From Acidiferrobacterales bacterium (GTDB lineage: Bacteria; Pseudomonadota; Gammaproteobacteria; Arenicellales; Poriferihabitantaceae): a stretch of DNA of 51,358 nucleotides. Each line of letters starts with the position of its first letter. Positions within the stretch are counted from its first letter, which is position 1. Location: assembly GCA_019633985.1 (NCBI GenBank), contig JAHQWE010000117.1, positions 1-51,358 on the forward strand. Direction: 5' to 3'. The position numbers and the translations under genes are program-made. Shown piece after piece: positions 44,101-51,272 of this stretch. A model generated the notes under the pieces. The model was not told where the DNA came from. It did not search any database and worked only from the letters and a program-made list of their open reading frames with translations.

Positions 44101-44742
44101 GCGAAGGCGGTCACCAGTCGTAAATGCCGCCGCCAGCTCTCTCGCGAAACGTGTCGTCAGCGATGGCGCGGCTTTTTCTTGAAAATGAATCATCGGGTCG
44201 ACACCGCAACTGGCGGCGCCCGACTTTTCACCTGGCCGATAGTCCTTTCGATAGTAGCTAATATAATAGCGATCATGAAAAGGTCCTCGCGGATCAATAT
44301 ACACCGTCCCCTCTGCGGTAGTGAATAATCCGTGAAACCCTTTGGGGGAATAATCAAACGTGCCTCGAATTCGCCGATCAGTTTCTGCAACGGCTTCGAA
44401 AGTCATAATATCGGGACGCTGCTCCGCCAGTGCCTCTTCGAGCACGGAAGATCTGGTCAGGTTGAGCTTAATCAATGCTCCATCCGGCAAGGGCACGTCC
44501 AGTGTAAATGATTCCCCACCGTCCTCGAAGTATCGCAGCATGGTGGATTCATCGATGCGATACATCTGATATTGCTCTGGCATCAGCGGTAAATCTGCCA
44601 CCGCGGTAGAAGATCTATAGGCCAACCCATCGCGTTGGCTGTGAACAAGCTGCCACATCGAATCTGCAGCACGCGCAGCCGTTCCATGTAATAACGCGCC
44701 GGTGATCAAAACCTGGATTAGGATTTTTCGTATTTTTCTCAC
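41158..44742 (-). CDS. Large secreted reprolysin-type zinc metalloprotease
   Basis: About 1194 residues. GTG 44742 has GGGGAG just upstream; the frame opens at TTG 44754. A signal peptide and prodomain come first. The catalytic domain has ELVAHEIGHQFGASHTFNST (HExxHxxGxxH, near residue 366) and the Met-turn IMSYPGSCG. Next are an Ig-like/PKD region (GSGVDTDGDALTYSWEQVDS), two choice-of-anchor-D repeats (each with NDxDxxPYTF/NFSIRG), and two DUF11-type repeats (NPGESLSYTITVNNNGPYSA...). The last residues are CVPIQSESGQLVLICL. The repeats suggest surface display or adhesion. It is probably exported by the type II pathway after signal cleavage. It lies downstream of the ThuA-like gene on the same strand. 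Confidence 0.92.
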   Translation of the reverse strand: MRKIRKILIQVLITGALLHGTAARAADSMWQLVHSQRDGLAYRSSTAVADLPLMPEQYQMYRIDESTMLRYFEDGGESFTLDVPLPDGALIKLNLTRSSVLEEALAEQRPDIMTFEAVAETDRRIRGTFDYSPKGFHGLFTTAEGTVYIDPRGPFHDRYYISYYRKDYRPGEKSGAASCGVDPMIHFQEKAAPSLTTRFARELAAAFTTGDRLREYRIAVAATAEYTAFHADSAGTAVDDTLNAIVTTINRVNFFLRRDFSAKLNVVANNRDIIFTDTNTDGFTHNNPGQQLNEVTPIIDGAIGRNNYDIGHVFDTLDAGPFSFVASGIAYVGVVCDPRTGINRKAQGASASSNPIGDSFDVELVAHEIGHQFGASHTFNSTRGSCGGGARSAGNAVEPGSGSTIMSYPGSCGSDNLQSGPDYMFSSRSMEQVADEFNNGWGDICDVATNEGNSEPSAFASGTYSIPAHTPFELTGSGVDTDGDALTYSWEQVDSGNVSSVNVDTGNNAIFRAFLPVSTPTRVFPKLSSILSNSSSLGEVLPTTTRELNFRLTVRDQRGGTDDANVVVNVTDTSTNGFRISSQNSAQELVAGSDIAFTWDVAGTNAAPISCSSVDILFSSDGGQTFPTPVLSGTSNDGAATVTVPAVLTTQGRFKLKCAGNIFFDINDANVSIGNVPEIRINGNGQEINDGSTGVSSANDTLFGTISPVSNGQGFIDKTFQIQNLGTETLLINGSPRVTISGSNNFSVTDFPASSIASSGSDTFTIRFSSATIGTSNATVQILSNDGDESPYTFAIRGVVAGPEMSILGNNRLIADGDSSPTTLDGTNFGNVNVNDTDDNIFTVRNAGAGLLELTNTPRIVIGGTHAGDFSVVENADQFTDQSNTTNHFTIRFRPTAAGVRNATVSISNNDSDNDPYNFSIRGAGVAADLTPILLDNPDSVNPGESLSYTITVNNNGPYSAQNVLATLSAGSQVSIVSTSGCTESPAATSSCSLGSIPSNGSAVFTVNTTVGVAARNSVTSSVSVTSQTPDLIAGNNSDSESTTVALVAPQLAISAQPSPVLQNDSSTIVLTVNNTASNVTATGVGVTVNLPSSLLVADAPNSSSTCGGSLVANPGTTQINFSNGAVNASQNCTIRFDVAAEEVGSYVIQTSLLTSSSGNGGAVNLTHDVVEKLEDELCVPIQSESGQLVLICL

Positions 44743-44822
44743 TTCACTCCCCAAACGTGGCTAGTTGCTACGGCCACCTTATTCTTACCCCAAAATATAA
44801 CGCTTCCAGCCTGAACTCTTGA

Positions 44823-45800
44823 TTAATCTAGTAGCAATCGCAAAGAACCGGTGATCCCAACACCTCCCTCTCCAACTGCTTTAGGCGGTCCGGAAGCTGG
44901 AGTTGGAACAACCACAGGCGAGGGTTCAGCGAGATAGTTCACTACTCTTCGCAGTATTTCACGGTTATCTCTCTCATTAATATCTGAACCCGGGCCGTTA
45001 TTCCACATCGGCTGTCGATCGAACATTGCGACGATTCGACCCTGCCCGACGGACCTCGTTGCCAGAGCGGAGAATTCGAGATTATCAACATCAGTTAAAC
45101 CCTGTAGTCGGTTCACTACGGGAGTACCACTAACCGAATTTTCAGGATTATTCCGATACGGAATCCAATCAGACACCCCGCTACCGGGCACATAAGCCAC
45201 GGGAGAAACCCCCTCCCCCTCCAAAATTGGTCGATCAGTCATCAAACTGAAACCGTTATTGGGACTGGCACGAACCGCTTTGGTTCCATTCGCTTGATCC
45301 ACGGTCACCTGGATACCGTAATTCAGCATTAAATTCCTCACCACATTTTGGCCAACCGGATTTTGCGCACCGACGATGGAAAACCGACCGCCAGCGGCAG
45401 AATCGCTGTAAATCAAAATTCCACCACCCCCTCGCAGCCAAGTATCCAATGCCGCCTTCTCGGCAATGGACCATATTTTCTGATGCAAGCCAAAAATGAT
45501 GACATCCACATTTGCCAGAAAGCCGGCGGTCATCGATAGCGTTTGGTCATAACGTTGACTAATGGTGTGCCCTTGAGAAATCACCATATCGCGAAATTGC
45601 GACAATCCTGTGTTGCCTGTATCAGTCAGCAACATTTGATCATAGGGTTCTTTATCCGGCCCCGAGGGTACCGAGCCATCGGCCGCTACATCACCATAAA
45701 TATAGACAATGTTTTCTGCATTTGCCGATGCGGTTACAAGCAGCAGGATGAGTAACAACCCAGGTGTCCAGAGAATTGGAACGGATCGTTTTAACGGCAT
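44823..45800 (-). CDS. Secreted ThuA/glutamine-amidotransferase-like protein with C-terminal tag
   Basis: About 325 residues, starting at ATG 45800 (GTG 45803 is also open), with a signal peptide (core LLLILLLVTASANAE). The body is an alpha/beta fold like ThuA or DUF4350 proteins: VDVIIFGLHQKIWSIAE, WLRGGGGILIYSDSAAGG and VAMFDRQPMWNNGPG. No catalytic triad is obvious, so it may bind rather than cleave sugars or peptides. A proline-rich linker (VVVPTPASGPPKAVGEGG) ends in ITGSLRLLLD, nearly the same as the tail of the GDSL esterase. It precedes the large metalloprotease gene by 80 bp on the same strand. Confidence 0.8.
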   Translation of the reverse strand: MPLKRSVPILWTPGLLLILLLVTASANAENIVYIYGDVAADGSVPSGPDKEPYDQMLLTDTGNTGLSQFRDMVISQGHTISQRYDQTLSMTAGFLANVDVIIFGLHQKIWSIAEKAALDTWLRGGGGILIYSDSAAGGRFSIVGAQNPVGQNVVRNLMLNYGIQVTVDQANGTKAVRASPNNGFSLMTDRPILEGEGVSPVAYVPGSGVSDWIPYRNNPENSVSGTPVVNRLQGLTDVDNLEFSALATRSVGQGRIVAMFDRQPMWNNGPGSDINERDNREILRRVVNYLAEPSPVVVPTPASGPPKAVGEGGVGITGSLRLLLD

Positions 45801-45951
45801 CACTTAAGCCCAGGCCCAAGCCTAAACAATGAGCACATTGTCACAGTCATGAAAACTAAAATACGCAAACTCAACTTTCCCCCAAAAGCTGTAATACGCC
45901 GATTGTAACGTTGTTCCACCTTGTTTTCAGTTGAAATGTTACTATAGTGCC

Positions 45952-46563
45952 ATGTACGCAGGTGAACGGTTTAACAGTATTAGCCACTTGGTTGGCGCGG
46001 CTTTCGCCCTGTCTGGCGCCTCGGTAATGATTACCGTCTCCGCTTTTACTGGCGGCGTTCTGGAAATCGTGAGCGTCAGTATTTACAGCGCCACACTATT
46101 CCTGCTGTATCTCTCCTCTACGCTTTATCACAGCTTCGCCGGTCGTGCGAAGCGTATTTTTCAACTCTTCGACTATCAAGCGATCTACCTGCTGATTGCG
46201 GGCACCTATACTCCGTTTGCACTGCTAGCGGTTCAGGGTACGACCGGCTGGTGGCTTCTGGGCGTAGTTTGGGGGTTGGCGGTTCTCGGCATCATTCTCG
46301 AAGTATTACCGATTAAAGGCCCCAGAGTGGCGCCCGTTGTGATTTATCTGGTGATGGGCTGGTGTTGTGTATTCGCCATGGACGAACTGATAGCCGGGCT
46401 TTCCTCTGCCGCATTTGGCTGGTTGGTAGCGGGCGGCATAATCTACACGTCAGGCGTGGTCTTCTACGTGCTGGATAATTGGCTTCCCTGGTGTCATGAG
46501 ATTTGGCATCTATTTGTGATTGCAGGAAGCGTCTGCCACTATGTTTCTGTGTTTTTAATCTGA
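45952..46563 (+). CDS. Hemolysin III (TrhA/YqfA) family membrane protein
   Basis: A 203-residue protein starting at ATG 45952. Seven hydrophobic helices are visible, with the family's conserved residues in ERFNSISHLVGAAFALSG, LYLSSTLYHSF, LFDYQAIYLLIAGTYTPFAL and YVLDNWLPWCHEIWHLFVIAG. This is the PAQR-like fold with metal-binding His residues (SHLVG, STLYHS, HEIWH). Despite the name, members regulate membrane lipid or energy state rather than lyse cells. The first of the two sRNA genes follows on the same strand. Confidence 0.92.
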   Translation: MYAGERFNSISHLVGAAFALSGASVMITVSAFTGGVLEIVSVSIYSATLFLLYLSSTLYHSFAGRAKRIFQLFDYQAIYLLIAGTYTPFALLAVQGTTGWWLLGVVWGLAVLGIILEVLPIKGPRVAPVVIYLVMGWCCVFAMDELIAGLSSAAFGWLVAGGIIYTSGVVFYVLDNWLPWCHEIWHLFVIAGSVCHYVSVFLI

Positions 46564-46631
46564 ACTCCTTTCCATAATCTCCCTCGTCTCAAATATTGTT
46601 GTGAATTTGTCACAGGGTTTCTGGCGATTGT

Positions 46632-46647
46632 TGTGCGCTCTAGCACA
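46632..46647 (+). promoter_or_regulatory. GacA/UvrY-type upstream activating palindrome, copy 1
   Basis: TGTGCGCTCTAGCACA has the form TGTGC-N6-GCACA. Pseudomonad GacA sites have the related form TGTAAG-N6-CTTACA upstream of rsmY and rsmZ. The same palindrome occurs at 48490-48505 before the paralogous RNA, at the identical distance (60 nt from palindrome start to first hairpin). The regulator is inferred, not seen. Confidence 0.65.
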
Positions 46648-46685
46648 TGAGATCGAAGTCAACACAATGACAATACACCTACCGA

Positions 46686-46843
46686 AGCAAACTGGTTCAA
46701 AGGATGTAACCAGCCACCAGGCGAGTGAAGAGACAGAATGGATTCTGACGATCTCATGGAAACGCAGGGTGCGCTAAACGCCAAGGAAAGGGATAGTGGA
46801 CTGCTCGGTCGCCCGGGTTTCGAAAGAAACCCGGGTTTTTTTT
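46686..46843 (+). ncRNA. GGA-rich sRNA of the RsmY/RsmZ/CsrB type, copy 1
   Basis: A non-coding plus-strand element of about 158 nt. It begins with a hairpin CTGGTT-loop-AACCAG (46692-46713) whose 10-nt loop contains AGGAT. A second GGA lies in the loop of CAGAATGGATTCTG (46734-46747). GGA occurs six times (46702, 46740, 46758, 46785, 46791, 46798). It ends with a strong terminator, CCCGGGTTTC-GAAA-GAAACCCGGG (46812-46835) plus eight T. GGA in hairpin loops is the CsrA/RsmA binding signature, so this RNA should titrate CsrA. The 5' end is an estimate. A paralogue with the same 5' block lies 1.86 kb downstream. Confidence 0.8.
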
Positions 46844-46910
46844 CTGCTATTCAATGGAGGTCAAACTTGGTCTAGGTACTTTTAAGTGTGCTAAATCGAA
46901 TTAGCCAGAT

Positions 46911-47261
46911 TCAAGCACACAATTCAAACAGCAAACTTGCCCCGCTTACTTGCTTAGCATGTTGCCGCACCCCTCTTTTCAGTACTGCTCCATCTTTTAA
47001 AACAATCAATATAAAGTCCGCGCCGTAAAGAGCGTAGCTAGTAGCAAAGGTCTCGTGGGCAATCTGCCACCCATCTTGATTGTCTTGAAACCATTTTCTG
47101 ACGGTGTCAACCATGACTTCATCGAGTTTTATTTTTTCTTCGACACCAGGGCATTTCACTTCCAACTTACCGCTCGGCACAAAGCCAATATAGTCAGCAG
47201 GTTCGCAGCTGACAAGCATACCGCAGACCAGAGAAACACCTATCATCGAGCTCAATTTCAT
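46911..47261 (-). CDS. Small lipoprotein of unknown function
   Basis: A 116-residue protein with a lipoprotein signal: MKLSSMIGVSLVCGMLVSC, lipobox LVSC with the acylated Cys at about 19. The residue after it is Glu, which does not force inner-membrane retention. The mature domain is mixed alpha/beta (KLEVKCPGVEEKIKLDEV, ADFILIVLKDGAVLKRGV) with two or three more cysteines. I recognise no family. It is convergent with sRNA copy 1. Confidence 0.78.
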   Translation of the reverse strand: MKLSSMIGVSLVCGMLVSCEPADYIGFVPSGKLEVKCPGVEEKIKLDEVMVDTVRKWFQDNQDGWQIAHETFATSYALYGADFILIVLKDGAVLKRGVRQHAKQVSGASLLFELCA

Positions 47262-47673
47262 TCTTGTAAAGATACTATGAATTCAAACAATAAAATCACA
47301 GCTTCTCTTTGCATTTAAAGGAAATCACTCGATAAAAGCAGATAAATCCTTCACTCGAGCAACACATCGGTATGAAATTTTGTGTTCTCGTAGCTCAAAT
47401 CGAAATAGGCATTTACGTCGAAAAAATCTCAAAAGCGAGAAGAAGAAATGAAATTCCTAGGTAAGCAAGGGATAACGAGGCGAGTTTTAGAATACTTCAC
47501 AAAATAGATTATCGCTATCAATCACTTTATCAAAGAAATGTTCATCGTATTTTTTTAGCCTAAATCCAATAGCTTGAATAACGCTATACTTGCGCGGCAT
47601 CTCTCTTTGTTCGGATTTACATCAGGTCGCTATCGCCAATCCGAATTCCTACGATTATCACGAATAAATCCAA
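47262..47673. other. Intergenic interval, 412 bp
   Basis: This AT-rich region lies between two divergent lipoprotein genes and should hold their promoters. TATACT at 47585-47590 is a fair minus-10 word for the plus-strand gene, but no good minus-35 word is spaced correctly. The only open frame on the plus strand (47574-47774) overlaps the lipoprotein gene and is not supported. Confidence 0.4.
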
Positions 47674-48276
47674 ATGAAATCTTCAAAAAGAATCACCTGG
47701 GCCATCACCCTGTTCATCATCGTCATGCTCACTGGTTGCGCCGGTACGGTTGTCAATATGCAAGAACTCCCTGAGGGCGAAGTTCCTCGAGGTGCGAATC
47801 CGGGACAGGCACAAATTGTTTTTATGCGGCCTTCCAATCTTGGATTTGCGATCCAGTCCTCTGTTTTTGAGATCATCAACGATGAACCGCAACTGATTGG
47901 TATTGTTGCCGCAAAGAAAAAAGTGTCCTATCAAGTTGATCCAGGCGAGCACCTGTTTATGGTAATTGGTGAAAGTGCTGATTTTATGTCCGCGAATATA
48001 GCCGCGGATAAAACTTATCACGCCCTGGTCACCCCGCGTATCGGCGCGTGGAAGGCGAGATTTTCTCTCAGACCCGTTAGTTCCGAAGATCGCGGGAGCG
48101 GTAAGTTTAACGAATGGAATACTGCTACCAACTGGGTTGCAAAATCAGCCACATCAGATAGCTGGGCCGAGAAGAACATAGCAAGCATTAGAAAGAAACA
48201 GGAAAAGTACTTTAAAAAATGGATGAATAAAGGAAGAGAAAACCAACCGAGGTTGCGAGCAGACGATGGCATTTGA
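47674..48276 (+). CDS. DUF2846-like lipoprotein
   Basis: A 200-residue protein with a lipoprotein signal (ITWAITLFIIVMLTGCAG, lipobox LTGC). The beta-rich body contains QAQIVFMRPSNLGFAIQSSV, PQLIGIVAAKKKVSYQVDPG and EHLFMVIGESADFM, like DUF2846-type lipoproteins that share an inhibitor-like fold. The C-terminal 60 residues are helical and basic (KKQEKYFKKWMNKGREN). It lies between the two sRNAs on their strand, divergent from the small lipoprotein gene. Its function is unknown. Confidence 0.78.
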   Translation: MKSSKRITWAITLFIIVMLTGCAGTVVNMQELPEGEVPRGANPGQAQIVFMRPSNLGFAIQSSVFEIINDEPQLIGIVAAKKKVSYQVDPGEHLFMVIGESADFMSANIAADKTYHALVTPRIGAWKARFSLRPVSSEDRGSGKFNEWNTATNWVAKSATSDSWAEKNIASIRKKQEKYFKKWMNKGRENQPRLRADDGI

Positions 48277-48489
48277 GTTTTCATAGCTTGAGCATGGGCC
48301 AGACTTAAAAAATTAAGATGACGTTTTATGGTTAAAGTGCATAGGACAACTCGCGGCGTCCAAACTTCGTCGATTTGAACAGGGAATTTAGCCAGCTCGC
48401 TGCTGCTGTCCTCTGGCGCGCCAGCGGTATTCAAAGTGCATTTCAATCTTTGTCAAATGGTAATAAGTCACATTTATTTGAAACCCTTG

Positions 48490-48505
48490 TGTGCGCTGAC
48501 GCACA
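48490..48505 (+). promoter_or_regulatory. GacA/UvrY-type upstream activating palindrome, copy 2
   Basis: TGTGCGCTGACGCACA has perfect 6-bp arms around CTGA and the same TGTGC-N6-GCACA form as the site at 46632. It is followed after 23 nt by the CAATACACCTACC block that is also present at copy 1 with the same spacing. A response regulator such as GacA/UvrY is the likely ligand (inference). Confidence 0.7.
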
Positions 48506-48543
48506 GGCGTATTGGCAGCTAACGAACACAATACACCTACCCA

Positions 48544-48706
48544 AGCAAACTGGTTTGACGGATTGAACCAGCCGCAGGCAAATAGAGAGAAGAAGGAAGG
48601 ACCTGGACACTCTTAAGGAATCGCAGGGAAGCGACAAGTTGCCACGGAAAAGGAAAAGCGGATTTGTCTGGTGTGACCCGGGTCTCGAGCGAGACCCGGG
48701 TTTTTT
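48544..48706 (+). ncRNA. GGA-rich sRNA of the RsmY/RsmZ/CsrB type, copy 2
   Basis: About 163 nt, without a sensible reading frame. The 5' hairpin CTGGTT-loop-AACCAG (48550-48571) has GGA in its 10-nt loop, exactly as in copy 1. Nine GGA words follow or are included (48560, 48595, 48599, 48605, 48617, 48627, 48646, 48652, 48660), several in A-rich single-stranded context (AAGGAAGGA). The terminator is CCCGGGTCTC-GAGC-GAGACCCGGG (48677-48700) plus six T. This RNA has more potential CsrA/RsmA sites than copy 1. The 5' end is approximate. It is convergent with ilvC. Confidence 0.85.
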
Positions 48707-48747
48707 ATTTAGCCGAATAGATTTATCGAGCTGACAATAGACGCTGA

Positions 48748-50226
48748 TTAAACAATCGCCTTCATACCAGTCATATAACCCCGCAAGCGACGTCCAACAA
48801 CTTCCACCGAGTGATCACGAAGCGCGGCATTGACGTCAACCAGCTGCTTGTTATCCACACTTGCATCAGCAATATCTAAGCCATTGCCAATTACATCAAC
48901 GTTAATCGAAGGCATAAACTTTTCTGCGAGAAACGGTCGCGCGCTATGATCAAACAGGTAACAACCGTATTCCGCAGTGTCAGAAATCACCACGTTCATT
49001 TCATACAATTTCTTACGCGCGATGAGATTTGCGATCAATGGCGTTTCGTGCAGTGACTCGTAGTAAGCAGAGTCTTCAATGATGCCCGCTTCAACCATGG
49101 TCTCATACGCGAGCTCAACCCCAGCACGAACGAACGCCACCATAAGGATGCCTTTATCGAAATACTCTTGCTCGGATATCTCTGCATCGCTGATTTCCTG
49201 CTTCTCAAAAGCCGTTTCCGCCGTAGCCGCACGCCACTTCAAAAGATTAGCGTCATCATTATCCCAGTCAGCCATCATGGTGGAAGAAAAGTGACCGGTC
49301 ATAATGTCGTCTTGATGCTTCTGAAACAGAGGGCGCAGTAAATCTTTCAACTCCTCAGACAATTCAAATGCACGAATCTTTGCGGGGTTACTTAAGCGAT
49401 CCATCATATTAGTCACGCCCCCATACTTCAGCGCTTCAGTAACGGTTTCCCAACCGTACTGCACCAACTTCGCGGCATAGCCTGCATCCACCCCTTGTTC
49501 GACCATTTTGTCAAAGCACAGAATCGAGCCGGTCTGCAAAACGCCACAAAGAATCGTTTGCTCACCCATCAAGTCAGATTTAACTTCCGCCACTGGAGAT
49601 GATTCCAACACACCCGCACGGTGACCGCCGGTACCAACAGCCAGCGCTTTGGCGATTTTCATTCCATCCCCATTAGGATCGTTTTCCCGGTGCACCGCAA
49701 TCAAAGTAGGTACGCCAAACCCTCTGACGTATTCCGCGCGTACTTCAGAGCCCGGGCATTTGGGGCACATCATCACCACCGTGAGATCTTTGTTGATCTG
49801 CATACCTTCTTCGACAAGATTAAACCCATGGGCATAATCCAGTGTCGCACCCGATTTCATAAGCGGCATTACCGCGCTGACGACTGCACTATGCTGTTTA
49901 TCCGGAGTCAGATTCATGACGATATCAGCGTCCGGAATCAACTCTTCATAAGTGCCGACGTTGAAACCATTCTCGGTGGCATTGATATAAGACTGTCGCT
50001 TTTCCGCAATCGCTTCCGCGCGCAGGGTGTAGCTCACGTTCAAGCCGGAATCGCGCAGATTTAGACCCTGGTTCAAGCCCTGTGCGCCGCAGCCGATGAT
50101 GACAATCTTCTTGTCACGGATGTAATCCACGCCTTCGGAAAATTCCTCAGGTTCCATAAAGCGGCATTTTTGGAGTTCTTCCAGCTGCAGCCGCAAAGGC
50201 AAGGTATTAAAGTAATTTTGTCGCAT
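48748..50226 (-). CDS. ilvC: Ketol-acid reductoisomerase, class II
   Basis: A 492-residue NADPH enzyme starting at ATG 50226 (the frame runs on to 50328, but [17 protein letters not shown] matches the known start). The NADPH loop is [20 protein letters not shown]. The acid-metal residues are in the duplicated knotted domain, with [20 protein letters not shown] and [13 protein letters not shown]. The length and two-domain C-terminus are those of the long class II form found in Escherichia coli and plants. It makes the dihydroxy acids for valine, isoleucine and leucine synthesis. It is divergent from ilvY, which activates it with its substrate as inducer in related bacteria. Confidence 0.98.
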   Translation of the reverse strand: MRQNYFNTLPLRLQLEELQKCRFMEPEEFSEGVDYIRDKKIVIIGCGAQGLNQGLNLRDSGLNVSYTLRAEAIAEKRQSYINATENGFNVGTYEELIPDADIVMNLTPDKQHSAVVSAVMPLMKSGATLDYAHGFNLVEEGMQINKDLTVVMMCPKCPGSEVRAEYVRGFGVPTLIAVHRENDPNGDGMKIAKALAVGTGGHRAGVLESSPVAEVKSDLMGEQTILCGVLQTGSILCFDKMVEQGVDAGYAAKLVQYGWETVTEALKYGGVTNMMDRLSNPAKIRAFELSEELKDLLRPLFQKHQDDIMTGHFSSTMMADWDNDDANLLKWRAATAETAFEKQEISDAEISEQEYFDKGILMVAFVRAGVELAYETMVEAGIIEDSAYYESLHETPLIANLIARKKLYEMNVVISDTAEYGCYLFDHSARPFLAEKFMPSINVDVIGNGLDIADASVDNKQLVDVNAALRDHSVEVVGRRLRGYMTGMKAIV

Positions 50227-50311
50227 GATGCTTTGTATAGTGAGTTTGCGATGGGGGCGTGATGATAAAGCAAATACTCTCGTTGCGTAAAATGAAATAA
50301 ATGATATATTG

Positions 50312-50330
50312 CGTTGCAACTTATGCAACG
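50312..50330. promoter_or_regulatory. Putative IlvY operator palindrome
   Basis: CGTTGCA (50312-50318) and TGCAACG (50324-50330) are a perfect 7-bp inverted repeat around ACTTA. The site lies between the divergent ilvC and ilvY starts, 13 bp from the ilvY ATG. It resembles the TTGCAA-type operators known for IlvY in enteric bacteria. A second, weaker copy of CGTTGCG lies about 30 bp toward ilvC (50281-50287). Confidence 0.7.
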
Positions 50331-50343
50331 ATAACTATTCCAT

Positions 50344-51252
50344 ATGGAAACCCGCGCATGCCAAGTGTTCTTACATCTGGCCGATACCCTGCACTTTGGC
50401 CAGACAGCCAGCCGCTGCAATCTCAGCCCATCTGCGGTAAGCCGCCAGTTACAGCGGCTGGAGGAATCCGTCGGACAGATGCTAGTCGAACGTGACAATC
50501 GACACGTACGCTTAACGCGGGCTGGTCATCATTTTCTGGACTATGCGCGCAAGGCTGTGGGCGACTGGCAGCAGCTACAGTCTGACTTGAGTGCCTCAGG
50601 AAGTAAGTTATCGGGAGATATCAGCGTATTTGGCTCGGTCACTGCAAGCTATAGCCTACTGACCCAGATTCTTCCAGTGATGCGAGAGTCCTATCCAGGG
50701 GTTGAAATCAAACTCCGCACCGGGGATCAGGCGGACGGTGTCTCGAGAGTGAAAAATAAAACTGAAGATAGCGCCATTGTCGCGCGCCCCGTGGAATGGC
50801 CCAGCGACCTGGCGTTTCTCCCCCTGTTGCAAACTCCACTTAAATTGATTGGGCCGAAAACACCCAGTGCGCTCTCGCGGCAGCTCGATATCATACTCTC
50901 AGGAGGCCACCAGCCAGAATGGTCAGACATTCCTGTTGTACTGGCGGAAAGTGGTCTTGCACGGGAACAGTGGCTGGAATGGTTCGACCATCATCAGCTC
51001 TGTGCCAACATCTACGCCCAGGTCGCGGGGCATGAAGCAGTGGTGTCGATGGTCAGCCTGGGTTTCGGGATTGCTGTCGTTCCCGAGTTAGTCATACAGC
51101 ATAGTCCGATCAAAGAAACGATTCGCGTACTTCCCTGGGTTGATGACTTATCCCCGTTTCAGCTGGGTTTGTGCGCACGAGCAGAACGGCTCGAAGACCC
51201 GCTGCTGGACGCGCTCTGGCAATGTGCCGCAGAAGCGTATCCCAACCACTAA
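50344..51252 (+). CDS. ilvY: LysR-family transcriptional activator IlvY
   Basis: A 302-residue LysR protein, close to the 297 of the enteric homologue. The N-terminal winged helix-turn-helix reads LHLADTLHFGQTASRCNLSP, then SAVSRQLQRLEESVGQMLVE (LysR recognition helix), and a two-lobe effector domain follows. Divergence from ilvC across a 117-bp region with an operator-like palindrome makes IlvY the natural call. It activates ilvC in response to acetolactate/acetohydroxybutyrate and represses itself. Confidence 0.95.
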   Translation: METRACQVFLHLADTLHFGQTASRCNLSPSAVSRQLQRLEESVGQMLVERDNRHVRLTRAGHHFLDYARKAVGDWQQLQSDLSASGSKLSGDISVFGSVTASYSLLTQILPVMRESYPGVEIKLRTGDQADGVSRVKNKTEDSAIVARPVEWPSDLAFLPLLQTPLKLIGPKTPSALSRQLDIILSGGHQPEWSDIPVVLAESGLAREQWLEWFDHHQLCANIYAQVAGHEAVVSMVSLGFGIAVVPELVIQHSPIKETIRVLPWVDDLSPFQLGLCARAERLEDPLLDALWQCAAEAYPNH

Positions 51253-51272
51253 TTTCTCAAGAAGCATTAAGT

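Noticed and set aside
44823-45800. Possible anchoring of the ThuA-like protein by a CTERM-type sorting signal
   Set aside because: The tail lacks the hydrophobic helix plus basic residues of PEP-CTERM, GlyGly-CTERM or LPXTG types, so I reported it only as an unclassified tag.
49621-50064. A 147-residue plus-strand frame across ilvC
   Set aside because: Antisense to a highly conserved ilvC coding region; its composition is that of a complement frame.
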